Shown: in pieces, positions 49,923 through 57,774 of the stretch
Position numbering within the stretch: the first letter of the stretch is position 1
Layout: every line of letters starts with the position of its first letter
NCBI GenBank assembly: GCA_963728365.1
Contig: CAVSJI010000001.1
Span: forward strand, 1,922,001 to 1,986,000
Direction: 5' to 3'
Length of the DNA: 64,000 nucleotides
Source: VRUE01 sp963728365
Lineage (GTDB): Bacteria; Actinomycetota; Thermoleophilia; Solirubrobacterales; 70-9
Position numbers and translations under genes: made by a program
The notes under the pieces: generated by a model
Database searches by the model: none
What the model was told of the DNA's origin: nothing
The model's input: the letters and a program-made list of their open reading frames with translations, nothing else

Positions 49923-51017
49923 TTGACCGAGAGACGTACTTATGACGCGGTGGTCGTCGGGGGCGGGATCGTCGGGCTCTGCTGCGCCTGGCGCGCTGCG
50001 CTGCGCGGCGCCAGCATCGTCGTCCTAGAGCGGGACGAGCCGCCGGCGGGGGCGACGCGCGTCGCCGCCGGGATGCTGGCGCCGGTCGGCGAGCTGGCTT
50101 TCGGCGAGCCGCAGCTGCTGAAGATGACCCTGGCCGCCGCCGAGCGCTACCCGGCCTTCGTCGCCGAGCTGGAGGCCGCCAGTGGGGTCGGCACCGGATT
50201 TGCGCGCCACGGGGCCCTGCACGTCGCGCTCGACCGCGATGAGGCGGCTGAGCTGCGCCGCGTCCACGAGCTGCAGCGCAGCCTTGGCCTCGGCGCCGAG
50301 TGGCTGCCCCCGCGGCGCTGCCGCGATCTGGAGCCTGGGCTTACGCCCTCCCTCAACGGCGGCGTGCACGCCCCCGACGAGGCGGCGATCGACCCGCGCG
50401 CCGTTACCGCCGCCCTGCTTGCGGCGCTTGGCGAGGCGGGGGTAGAGGTGCGCGCCCGCGTCGAGGTGTCCGAGGCGCTGGTTGAGGACGGGACGATCGA
50501 AGGCGTCCGCACCGCGGCCGGCGAGGAGCTGCGCGCCGGCGCCGTCATCCTCGCCTCAGGCGCCTGGTCGGGCGTCGCCAAGTGGCTGCCGCCGGAGGCC
50601 CGCCCCCCGGTGCGCCCGGTCAAGGGCCAGATCCTCGAGCTGCGCTCCCCGGATGGCGAGGCGCCCTGCGAGCGGATCCTCGCCTCCGAGCGCGTCTACC
50701 TCGTGCCGCGGTCCGACGGGCGTCTGATCGCGGGGGCGACCACCGAGGAGCACGGCTTCGACGCGACCGTCACCGCCGGCGGCGTCCACGAGCTGCTGCG
50801 CGAGGCCTACCGCCTGCTGCCGGACGTCGCCGAGATGGAGCTGGTCGAGGCAATGGCCGGGTTGCGGCCCGGCACGCCGGACAACCTGCCGCTGATCGGC
50901 CCTGGCCCACTCGAGCGCCTGATCCTCGCCTGCGGCCACTACCGCAACGGCATCCTGCTCGCCCCGACCACCGGCGAGGAGATCGCGGGGCTGCTCGTCA
51001 GCGAGGCGGTCGCATGA
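49923..51017 (+). CDS. thiO: Glycine oxidase
   Basis: A 364-residue FAD enzyme making dehydroglycine (iminoglycine) for the thiazole of thiamine. DAVVVGGGIVGLCCAWRAAL binds FAD; GATRVAAGMLAPVGELAFGE is typical of ThiO; RVYLVPRSDGRLIAGATTEE and MAGLRPGTPDNLPLIGPGPL complete the DAO fold; CGHYRNGILLAPTTG ends it. TTG 49923 is the start, set by the riboswitch-borne Shine-Dalgarno. It overlaps thiSG by ATGA. TPP represses the operon through the riboswitch. Confidence 0.94.
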   Translation: MTERRTYDAVVVGGGIVGLCCAWRAALRGASIVVLERDEPPAGATRVAAGMLAPVGELAFGEPQLLKMTLAAAERYPAFVAELEAASGVGTGFARHGALHVALDRDEAAELRRVHELQRSLGLGAEWLPPRRCRDLEPGLTPSLNGGVHAPDEAAIDPRAVTAALLAALGEAGVEVRARVEVSEALVEDGTIEGVRTAAGEELRAGAVILASGAWSGVAKWLPPEARPPVRPVKGQILELRSPDGEAPCERILASERVYLVPRSDGRLIAGATTEEHGFDATVTAGGVHELLREAYRLLPDVAEMELVEAMAGLRPGTPDNLPLIGPGPLERLILACGHYRNGILLAPTTGEEIAGLLVSEAVA

Positions 51018-51988
51018 GGATCGAGCTGAACGGCGAGGCGCGCGAGCTGGCCGATGGCGCGACGCTCGCCGACGCGGCGCGGGTGGCGGGAGTCGACGAG
51101 GCTGCTCGTGGCGTCGCGATCGCCCTCGACGGCGAGGTGGTCTCGCGTGCATCCTGGGGAGCGACCTCCCTGCCCGAGGGCGGCAAGGTCGAGGTGCTCG
51201 CCGCGATCCAGGGCGGGGCCGAGGGCTGGGAGCTGGGCGGTCGCGCCTGGGTCTCGCGGCTGATCGCCGGCACCGGCGGCTTCCGCTCGCTGGAGCAGAT
51301 GGAAAGCGCCCTGCAGGCGTCCGGCGCGGAGATCGTCACCGTCGCCCTGCGCCGCATCGACCCGGACGCCAAGGGCTCGGTGCTCGACGTGCTCGACCGC
51401 CTCGGCCTCTTCGCCCTGCCCAACACCGCCGGTTGCTACACGGCCCGCGACGCGGTTCGCACCGCCCGGCTCGCCCGCGAGGCATTCGAGACGGACTGGA
51501 TCAAGCTCGAGGTGATCGGCGACGACCGCACCCTCTTCCCCGACGCGGTCGAGCTGCTCGACGCCGCCGAGACCCTGGTCGGCGAGGGCTTCACCGTCCT
51601 CCCCTACACCAACGACGACCCGATCCTCGCCCGCCGCCTCGAGCAGGCCGGCTGTGCCGCGGTGATGCCGCTCGGATCGCCGATCGGCTCCGGCGCCGGC
51701 GTCCGCAACCCAGCCAACATCGCGATCATCGCCGAGCGCGCCACCGTGCCGGTCGTCCTCGATGCCGGCATCGGCACCGCCTCCGACGCGGCCCTGGCGA
51801 TGGAGCTCGGCTGCGACGCCGTGATGGCCGCCAGCTCGATCTTCGGCGCCGCCGATCCCATGGCGATGGCCACCGCCCTGCGCCTCGGGGTAGAGGCCGG
51901 CCACGCCGCCCACGCCGCCGGCCGCATCCCGCGCCGCGCCCACGCCGAGGCCTCGACCCCCGAGCAGGGTCTGCCCGACCTCGGCTGA
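51014..51988 (+). CDS. thiSG: Fused sulfur carrier ThiS - thiazole synthase ThiG
   Basis: A 324-residue fusion. Residues 1-68 are ThiS: ubiquitin fold, RIELNGEARELADGATLADA, ending VEVLAAIQGG (Gly67-Gly68). Residues about 72-324 are ThiG: ELGGRAWVSRLIAGTGGFRS, the substrate-binding Lys164 in DWIKLEVIGDD, VMPLGSPIGSGAGVRNPANI and APVVLDAGIGTASDAALAME-type motifs. Normally the free Gly-Gly C-terminus of ThiS is adenylated and thiocarboxylated; here it is joined to ThiG by a short linker. Fusions of this kind are annotated in some bacteria. Coupled to thiO by a 4-bp overlap. Confidence 0.93.
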   Translation: MRIELNGEARELADGATLADAARVAGVDEAARGVAIALDGEVVSRASWGATSLPEGGKVEVLAAIQGGAEGWELGGRAWVSRLIAGTGGFRSLEQMESALQASGAEIVTVALRRIDPDAKGSVLDVLDRLGLFALPNTAGCYTARDAVRTARLAREAFETDWIKLEVIGDDRTLFPDAVELLDAAETLVGEGFTVLPYTNDDPILARRLEQAGCAAVMPLGSPIGSGAGVRNPANIAIIAERATVPVVLDAGIGTASDAALAMELGCDAVMAASSIFGAADPMAMATALRLGVEAGHAAHAAGRIPRRAHAEASTPEQGLPDLG

Positions 51989-52009
51989 CCGCGTACCATG
52001 AGCGACCAC

Positions 52010-52083
52010 GCCCCCGTAGCTCAGTTGGTTAGAGCGGCGGCCTTTTAAGCCGCGCGGCGCGGGTTCGAGTCCCGCCGGGGGCA
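52010..52083 (+). tRNA. tRNA-Lys (TTT)
   Basis: A 74-nt cloverleaf: acceptor GCCCCCG/CGGGGGC, D stem GCTC/GAGC, anticodon stem GCGGC/GCCGC with loop CTTTTAA (anticodon TTT), T arm GCGGG-TTCGAGT-CCCGC and discriminator A. The LOG-family start codon follows 2 bp later, so the two may share a transcript. Confidence 0.97.
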
Positions 52084-52085
52084 TC

Positions 52086-52799
52086 TTGGCGGCCGCGAAC
52101 GGGAGCAACGGGGCAACGCGCGACGAGCGGCTGCTGCGCGTTCCCTGCGACGTCGAGGAGGAAGACGAGCTCCGCCTCGGCCGCATCCACGACGAGATCG
52201 ACGCCGCCTTTCAGGCGCTGCGCGACGTCGACGACGGCGTCTCGATCTTCGGCTCGGCGCGGATCGAGGAGGGCCACCGCTGGTACGAGCTCTGCCGCGA
52301 GACGGCGGCCTGTCTGGTTGAGCACGGCTTCAGCGTGATCACCGGCGGCGGCCCCGGCCTGATGGAGGCCGCCAATCGCGGCGCCGCCGAGGCGGGCGGG
52401 ACCTCGATCGGCCTCAACATCGAGCTGCCGACCGAGCAGCGCACCAACCCCTATGTCAACCGCGCCCTCCGCTTCCACTACTTCTTCGCTCGCAAGCTGA
52501 TGTTCGTCCGCTACGCCCGCGCCTTCGTGATCATGCCCGGCGGCTTCGGCACCCTCGATGAGCTGTTCGAGAGCCTGACCTTGATCCAGACCCACCGGAT
52601 CAAGCACTTCCCGACGATCCTGGTCGGCTCACAGCACTGGGCGCCGATGCTCGCCTGGCTCGACCACCTCGAGAACGACGGCATGCTGGCCCCCGCCGAC
52701 CGCGAGCTGCTCGTCACCGCCGACACGCCCGCGGAGGTCTGCGACCACGTGCGGCTGGCGAGCGCGCGGCAGAAGGAGCTGGCTCGGCCGGCGGGCTAG
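52086..52799 (+). CDS. LOG-family (TIGR00730) nucleotide hydrolase
   Basis: A 237-residue Rossmann-like protein of the lysine-decarboxylase-like/LOG family. GVSIFGSARIEEGHRWYELC, VITGGGPGLMEAANRGAAEA and the hallmark VIMPGGFGTLDELFESLTLI are present. Plant and some bacterial LOG enzymes release cytokinin bases from nucleotides; others are nucleotide 5'-monophosphate nucleosidases. The TTG start lies directly after tRNA-Lys. The 3' end overlaps the convergent HipA gene by 4 bp. Confidence 0.88.
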   Translation: MAAANGSNGATRDERLLRVPCDVEEEDELRLGRIHDEIDAAFQALRDVDDGVSIFGSARIEEGHRWYELCRETAACLVEHGFSVITGGGPGLMEAANRGAAEAGGTSIGLNIELPTEQRTNPYVNRALRFHYFFARKLMFVRYARAFVIMPGGFGTLDELFESLTLIQTHRIKHFPTILVGSQHWAPMLAWLDHLENDGMLAPADRELLVTADTPAEVCDHVRLASARQKELARPAG

Positions 52800-53692
52800 C
52801 GGGGCCGCAGCTCGAGCCGTAGGGTGTTGCCGATCGCGTCGGCCATGCGCTCGGGCACCTGCTCCTCGCCGGCGTGATCGGGCCAGTCGGCGACCGCGGC
52901 TGCCACCTCCTCGACGATCGTCAGCGCTCTGTTTCGCTGCATCGATACCACCTCGGCGCACTGGAGCAAATCGTCGATCGCGAAGCCGTCCCGCTTCCCG
53001 TTGAGCGACATCTGGTGCCGGGCGGTCCACTCGCCGTCGGGCCGGTAGTTGTAGGTGACGTCGAAGGCGGGGGAGAGCGACCACTCGCCGGCCCGGTCCA
53101 TCAGGAAGGCGATGTTCTTCACGTGGTCATCCTGGTTGCGCGCGATTACGTTCAACGCCGCGCGCCGGAATTGCTGCTCGACGACTGCCATCGGCAGCCC
53201 CAGCGCGCGGATCGTCATCAACGCCTGCTCGTATGAGTAGGCGCCCGCTTCGTTGAAGTCGTAGTGGCGCATCGCGCCGAGCGACTGCATGTGCAGCTTG
53301 GTGTCGGCGGCGATACGGTCGAAGCGGCGCGTCATGAAGTGACGCCGCCCGTTCTCCTCGAACAGGCGGCAGGGGGCCATCTCGACGCCCGCGGCGGCGG
53401 CCATTCGGGAGTAGGCGAACTCGACCGCGCCGTAGCCTTCCGGGTCGTTGAAGCGCTCCCTGTCGCGGTTGGTTTTGACGCCGTCGAACTTCAGCAGCCA
53501 ATGCTCGAAGCCGGGGTCGGCCGCGACCTGGCCGGACCGCACCTCGTTCGTCTCCGGGTTCCAGGCGATCATCGCCTTCGCCCGCGCCCCGCCGGCGGAC
53601 ATCCCGACGCCGAGGATCTTGAGCAGACCGGCTTCCTCCTTGCCAGGTGCCAGTGAGGTCTCGAAGCCGTCGCGCTCGGCGAGGATCTTCAT
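52796..53692 (-). CDS. HipA-like serine/threonine kinase, N-terminally short
   Basis: 298 residues of a HipA family toxin kinase; full-length relatives are about 400 or more. SAGGARAKAMIAWNPETNEV corresponds to the Gly-rich loop, HWLLKFDGVKTN to the ATP-anchoring strand, VIARNQDDHVKNIAFLMD to the catalytic loop (Asp and Asn) and LSPAFDVTYNYRPD to the metal-binding DxD-like motif. The N-terminal subdomain (~130 residues) and any HipB antitoxin are missing. It follows a very AT-rich upstream region with repeated GAGTTAA elements. It may be a free-standing kinase or a decayed toxin. Confidence 0.8.
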   Translation of the reverse strand: MKILAERDGFETSLAPGKEEAGLLKILGVGMSAGGARAKAMIAWNPETNEVRSGQVAADPGFEHWLLKFDGVKTNRDRERFNDPEGYGAVEFAYSRMAAAAGVEMAPCRLFEENGRRHFMTRRFDRIAADTKLHMQSLGAMRHYDFNEAGAYSYEQALMTIRALGLPMAVVEQQFRRAALNVIARNQDDHVKNIAFLMDRAGEWSLSPAFDVTYNYRPDGEWTARHQMSLNGKRDGFAIDDLLQCAEVVSMQRNRALTIVEEVAAAVADWPDHAGEEQVPERMADAIGNTLRLELRPR

Positions 53693-53699
53693 ACCTACG

Positions 53700-53852
53700 C
53701 TTAAATGATGAGTTAAGAGCTTTTAGCAGTTTAACTCTGTAATTAAGAGGAGATATAAGGATAGCAAATTAGCTAAGAAGGATTTAGCTAACTCGGTTTA
53801 TATGAAGAGTTAAGCCGAAATATAAAGCTAACTCTGCAGATAAGCAGGTTAA
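53700..53852. promoter_or_regulatory. AT-rich region with paired GAGTTAA operators
   Basis: This intergenic stretch between purH and the hipA-like gene is strikingly AT-rich for this genome. It contains two 28-bp inverted pairs, GAGTTAA-N14-TTAACTC (53710-53737) and GAGTTAA-N14-CTAACTC (53807-53834), with identical 21-bp periodicity, plus a single CTAACTC at 53788-53794. HipB-type regulators bind such repeated dyads. No HipB gene is nearby, so the binder is unknown. Acquired origin is likely. Confidence 0.55.
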
Positions 53853-53856
53853 GAAA

Positions 53857-55473
53857 TCAGTGCCGGAAGTGCCGGTGCTTGGTGAAGACCATCGTCACGC
53901 CCGCCGCCTCGCAGGCGGCGATCACCTCGGCGTCGCGCTTCGAGCCGCCGGGCTGGATCACGGCGGTGGAGCCGGCTTCGATCGCCAGCTCGGGGCCGTC
54001 GGCGAAGGGGAAGAAGGCGTCTGAGGCGACGGCCGAGCCGGCGAGCAGCGCCTCGGCCCCCTCGCCGCGCGCCTCGCGGCACTTCTCGACCGCCAGGCGG
54101 ACCGAGTCGACGCGGCTCATCTGCCCGGCGCCGATGCCGAGCGTCGCTCCGTTCTTGGCGATCACGATCGCGTTGGAGCGCACGTGGCGGACGACGGCCC
54201 AGGCGAAGCACATGTCGTCCCACTGCTGGTCGGTCGGCTGCTCGCCGGTGACGACCTCCATCAGCTCGCGCGGCTCGGGGTCGCCGTCGCGGTCCTGGAT
54301 CAGCAGCCCGCCGAGCACCCGTTTGACGTCGCGTTCGCTCGGGTCGCGCCGGCGACGCTCCTCCTCGCAGAGGATGCGGATCGCCTCCTTCTGCTGGAGG
54401 ACGGCGAGCGCCCCGTGCTCGTATTCGGGCGCGATCAGCACCTCGACGAAGTTCTTGTGCAGCTCCCCGGCGAGCGCCTCGGAGACCGGCCGGTTGAAGG
54501 CGATCACGCCGCCGAAGGCGGACATCGGGTCGCAGGCCAGCGCCTTCTCGTAGGCCTCGAGCGCGTCGGTGCCGATCGCCACTCCGCAGGGATTGTTGTG
54601 CTTGACGATCGTGCAGGCGGGCTCGTCGAAGTCCTCGACCAGGCGCCGCGCCGAGTCGAGGTCGAGCACGTTGTTGAAGGAGAGTGCCTTGCCGTGCAGC
54701 TTCGCGACCCGCGAGAGGATGTGGCTGCGGACTCCCGCTTCGGCGTAGAGGGCGCCGCGCTGGTGGGGGTTCTCGCCGTAGGCGAGGTCGAGCACCTTTT
54801 CGTAGGCGACCGCGAGGTGCTCGGGGAAGTCCTCGTAGGACTCCGAGAACCAGCGGCTGATCGCCGCGTCGTAGCGCGCCGTCTGGGCGAAGGCCTCGTT
54901 GGCCAGCCAGTGGCGTGTCGGGGCGGAGATCTCACCCCCGGACTCCTCCAGCTCGGCCAGCACCGCGTCGTAGGACTCGGGTTTGACGACCACCGCGACG
55001 CCGTCGTGGTTCTTGGCCGCAGCGCGGATCATCGTCGGCCCGCCGATGTCGATGTTCTCGACCGCCACCTCGGGCGCCACCTCGTGGCCGGAGACGGTCT
55101 GCTCGAAGGGGTAGAGATTGACGCAGACCAGGTCGATCGGCTCGATTCCCTGGCGCTCCAGCGTCGCCATGTGCTCGAGGTCTCCGCGCCGCGCCAGCAG
55201 CGCCGCATGCAGGCGCGGGTGCAGCGTCTTCACGCGGCCGCCGAGGATCTCCTCCTGGCCGGTGAACTCCGAGACGTCGGTCACCTCGAGCCCCGCCTCG
55301 CGCAGCGCGGCCGCGGTGCCGCCGGTGGAGAGGATCTCGACCCCGAGCCCGGCCAGGCCGCGAGCGAAGTCCGCCACGCCGGTCTTGTCGGAGACCGAGA
55401 CCAGCGCCCGGCGCACCCTGATCGCGCCGCCGGCGACGGTCTCGGTTCGGGTGTCTGCGGGAGCCTCACTCAT
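53857..55473 (-). CDS. purH: AICAR transformylase / IMP cyclohydrolase
   Basis: A 538-residue bifunctional enzyme for the last two steps of IMP synthesis. The N-terminal cyclohydrolase domain has RRALVSVSDKTGVADFARGL, STGGTAAALREAGLEVTDVS and GRVKTLHPRLHAALLA. The transformylase domain has YGENPHQRGALYAE, CTIVKHNNPCGVAIG (Lys-His pair), GAGQMSRVDSVRLAVEKC and DAFFPFADG. A ~20-residue N-terminal tail precedes the first domain. It overlaps purN by 8 bp. Confidence 0.97.
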   Translation of the reverse strand: MSEAPADTRTETVAGGAIRVRRALVSVSDKTGVADFARGLAGLGVEILSTGGTAAALREAGLEVTDVSEFTGQEEILGGRVKTLHPRLHAALLARRGDLEHMATLERQGIEPIDLVCVNLYPFEQTVSGHEVAPEVAVENIDIGGPTMIRAAAKNHDGVAVVVKPESYDAVLAELEESGGEISAPTRHWLANEAFAQTARYDAAISRWFSESYEDFPEHLAVAYEKVLDLAYGENPHQRGALYAEAGVRSHILSRVAKLHGKALSFNNVLDLDSARRLVEDFDEPACTIVKHNNPCGVAIGTDALEAYEKALACDPMSAFGGVIAFNRPVSEALAGELHKNFVEVLIAPEYEHGALAVLQQKEAIRILCEEERRRRDPSERDVKRVLGGLLIQDRDGDPEPRELMEVVTGEQPTDQQWDDMCFAWAVVRHVRSNAIVIAKNGATLGIGAGQMSRVDSVRLAVEKCREARGEGAEALLAGSAVASDAFFPFADGPELAIEAGSTAVIQPGGSKRDAEVIAACEAAGVTMVFTKHRHFRH

Positions 55474-56083
55474 CGACGACGACCGCCTGCGGGCCGTGGT
55501 CGCCGATCCTAACCCTGCCCGCCGCGATCATGCGGATCGCCTCCGGGTAGAGCTCGTGCTCGACCGCGTGGATCGCCCGCTCGAGCGTTGCCCGGTCGCG
55601 ATCGGCCGGGACCTCGACCCGGCGCTGGAGGATGACCGGTCCGGTGTCGACGCCCTCGTCGACGAAGTGCACGGTGACCCCGGTCGCGTCGACCCCGGCC
55701 GCCAGCGCCTGGCCGATCGCGTCGAGGCCGGGGAAGGCGGGCAGCATCGCGGGGTGGACGTTGACGACCCGGTTGCGAAAGCGCTCGACGAACGGGGCGC
55801 TGAGCAGCTGCATGTAGCCGGCGAGCACGACCAGGTCCGCATCGAGCCCCTCGATCCACTCGGCCATCGCCGCGTCGCGCGCCTCGCGGTCGCCGTGTTC
55901 GGAGACGGTAAAGGCCCGCGTCTCGATCCCCGCAGCCTCGCCTCGCTTCAGCGCCTGCGCCCGCCCCTTGTCGGAGCCGACTCCGACCACCTCGACCCCA
56001 CCGCGTCCGTGCAGCCGGTCGAGAATCGCCTGCAGGTTTGAACCTGTCCCAGACGCCAGAACTACAAGTCGGAAATTTTTCAT
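55466..56083 (-). CDS. purN: Phosphoribosylglycinamide formyltransferase
   Basis: A 205-residue folate-dependent GAR transformylase. RLVVLASGTGSNLQAILDRL is the phosphate-binding N-terminus, VVNVHPAMLPAFPGLDAIGQ carries the catalytic Asn-His pair, and GVTVHFVDEGVDTGPVILQR the catalytic Asp. The ATG sits at the base of a long inverted repeat that separates it from purF and has no Shine-Dalgarno upstream, so translation may depend on that structure or on coupling. Confidence 0.96.
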   Translation of the reverse strand: MKNFRLVVLASGTGSNLQAILDRLHGRGGVEVVGVGSDKGRAQALKRGEAAGIETRAFTVSEHGDREARDAAMAEWIEGLDADLVVLAGYMQLLSAPFVERFRNRVVNVHPAMLPAFPGLDAIGQALAAGVDATGVTVHFVDEGVDTGPVILQRRVEVPADRDRATLERAIHAVEHELYPEAIRMIAAGRVRIGDHGPQAVVVDE

Positions 56084-56186
56084 AGACGGGCTGTGGTCAA
56101 GCAGGTCAAGGACGCAGGGAGCGAAGCGTGCTTTAGCACGTGAGCGACTGAGGACGCTGAGATGCGCAGTGCCACAGCCCGTCTAT
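56082..56186 (-). promoter_or_regulatory. Long inverted repeat in the purF-purN junction
   Basis: Perfect 15-bp arms ATAGACGGGCTGTGG (56082-56096) and CCACAGCCCGTCTAT (56172-56186) enclose ~75 nt that contain a smaller hairpin (CGTGC-TTTA-GCACG). On the transcript one arm includes the purF stop and the other ends in the AU of the purN AUG. It could be a structured intercistronic control element or a MITE-like repeat. Confidence 0.65.
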
Positions 56187-57607
56187 GCGCTCTCGAGGGC
56201 GAACTTGCCGTTGGCCCTGTCAGGATCGCCCAGCGGGTAGTGCCCGCTGAAGCAGGCGTCGCAGTGGTCCTCGGGCGGCGTGCCGATCGCCTCGTAGACG
56301 CCCTCCATCGAGAGGTAGGCGAGCGAGTCGCACTCGAGCTCGTCGGCGATCTCCTCCACCGTGCGCCCGTGGGCGATCATCTCCTCGCGCGTCGACATGT
56401 CGACCCCGTAGTGGCAGGGGTTGCGGATCGGCGGCGCCGAGATCCGCATGTGCACCTCGGCGGCGCCGGCGTCGCGCAGCATGCCGACGATCTGCCTGGT
56501 GGTGTTGCCACGCACGATCGAGTCGTCGACGACGACGATCCGCTTGCCGGCGACGATCTCCGGCAGCGGGTTGAACTTGAGCCGCAGCCCGTGCTTGCGC
56601 AGCTCCTGGCCCGGCTGGATGAAGGTGCGGGCCACGTAGCGGTTCTTGATCAGGCCGTCGTCGCGCGGCAGCCCCGAGGCTCGCGCGAAGCCCGCCGCCG
56701 CCGGGTTGCCCGAGTCCGGCACCGAGATCACCAGGTCGGCCTCGACCGGCGCTTCGCGCCAGAGGATTTCGCCCATCCGGCCGCGCACCTGCTGCAGCAC
56801 CTTGCCCTCGAGCCGGCTGTCGGGGCGGGAGAAGTAGATGTGCTCGAAGACGCAGCGCGCCGGGCGCTCGGCGCGCACCACCTGGCGCGTCTCCAGGCCG
56901 CGCTCGGTCAGCGAGACCATCTCACCGGGGTGCACTTCGCGCAGCAGCTCGGCGCCGATGATGTCGAAGGCGCAGCTCTCCGAGGCGACCACGAAGCGGT
57001 CCTCAAGCCGGCCCAGCGAGAGCGGCCGCACCCCGTGCGGGTCGCGGAAGGCGACGATCGCCCGCTTGGTCATCGCCACGGTCGAGTAGGCGCCCTCCAG
57101 CCGTGGCATCGTCTCCGCCACCGCGTCCTCGATCATCTTCGCCCCGCTGGAGGAGAGCAGCGCGGCGATGATCTCCGAGTCGGAGGTGCCGCGGAAGGCG
57201 ATTCCCGCCTCCTTCAGCTCGCTCCAGAGCTCGACCGCGTTGGTCAGGTTGCCGTTGTGGGCGAGCGCCAGCTCGCGACCGTCGTCGCGCCAGACCGGCT
57301 GCGCGTTCTCCCAGGAGCCGCCGCCGGTGGTCGAGTAGCGCACGTGGCCGATCGCCATGTCGCCCTCCAGGGCCCGCAGCTTCTCCTCGTCGAAGACCTG
57401 CGAGACGAGCCCCGAATCGCGCAGCGTGGTGATGTGCCCGCCCTCGCAGGTGGCGATCCCGGCCGACTCCTGGCCGCGGTGCTGCAGGGCGTAGAGGGCA
57501 AAGTAGGCGAGCCGGGCGACGTCGTGGCCGGGCGCGTATACGCCGAACACCCCGCATTCCTCGCGCGGGCCATCGCGATCGGTGCTGAACCCCTGATCGG
57601 GAGTCAA
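56183..57607 (-). CDS. purF: Amidophosphoribosyltransferase
   Basis: A 474-residue enzyme catalysing the first committed purine step. The catalytic Cys18 (EECGVFGVYAPG) follows a 17-residue propeptide removed in this class. The glutaminase domain is followed by a PRTase domain with VVVDDSIVRGNTTRQIV. Cluster cysteines RCVFEHIYF, NPCHYGVDM and DHCDACFSGHYP match the [4Fe-4S] B. subtilis type, which is oxygen-sensitive. TTG 57607 is the only reasonable start. Confidence 0.96.
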   Translation of the reverse strand: MTPDQGFSTDRDGPREECGVFGVYAPGHDVARLAYFALYALQHRGQESAGIATCEGGHITTLRDSGLVSQVFDEEKLRALEGDMAIGHVRYSTTGGGSWENAQPVWRDDGRELALAHNGNLTNAVELWSELKEAGIAFRGTSDSEIIAALLSSSGAKMIEDAVAETMPRLEGAYSTVAMTKRAIVAFRDPHGVRPLSLGRLEDRFVVASESCAFDIIGAELLREVHPGEMVSLTERGLETRQVVRAERPARCVFEHIYFSRPDSRLEGKVLQQVRGRMGEILWREAPVEADLVISVPDSGNPAAAGFARASGLPRDDGLIKNRYVARTFIQPGQELRKHGLRLKFNPLPEIVAGKRIVVVDDSIVRGNTTRQIVGMLRDAGAAEVHMRISAPPIRNPCHYGVDMSTREEMIAHGRTVEEIADELECDSLAYLSMEGVYEAIGTPPEDHCDACFSGHYPLGDPDRANGKFALESA

Positions 57608-57644
57608 ATGCGCGTATTCCTGGCTGCCGGTAGGAGGACGGACG

Positions 57645-57670
57645 CGCAGGCAGGCAGCTGCCTACCTGCG
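57645..57670 (-). promoter_or_regulatory. Palindrome in the purF leader
   Basis: A 26-bp imperfect palindrome, CGCAGGCAGGCAG followed by CTGCCTACCTGCG, lies about 40 bp upstream of the purF start. It could be an operator for a purine repressor or a transcript hairpin. No T-tract follows, so a simple terminator is unlikely. Confidence 0.4.
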
Positions 57671-57774
57671 GAGGGTAGCAGCGACATGCGGTTACCCGGC
57701 CCGTCTCCCGTTTCAGCGACGCGCCGACGGTGCCGGTCGTCGACGGGTTGATGGGCGGCTACGGCGAGCGGCGA

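Noticed and set aside
54184..55512. 442-codon plus-strand open frame
   Set aside because: Antisense shadow of purH with Arg/Gly/Asp-rich composition and no domain.
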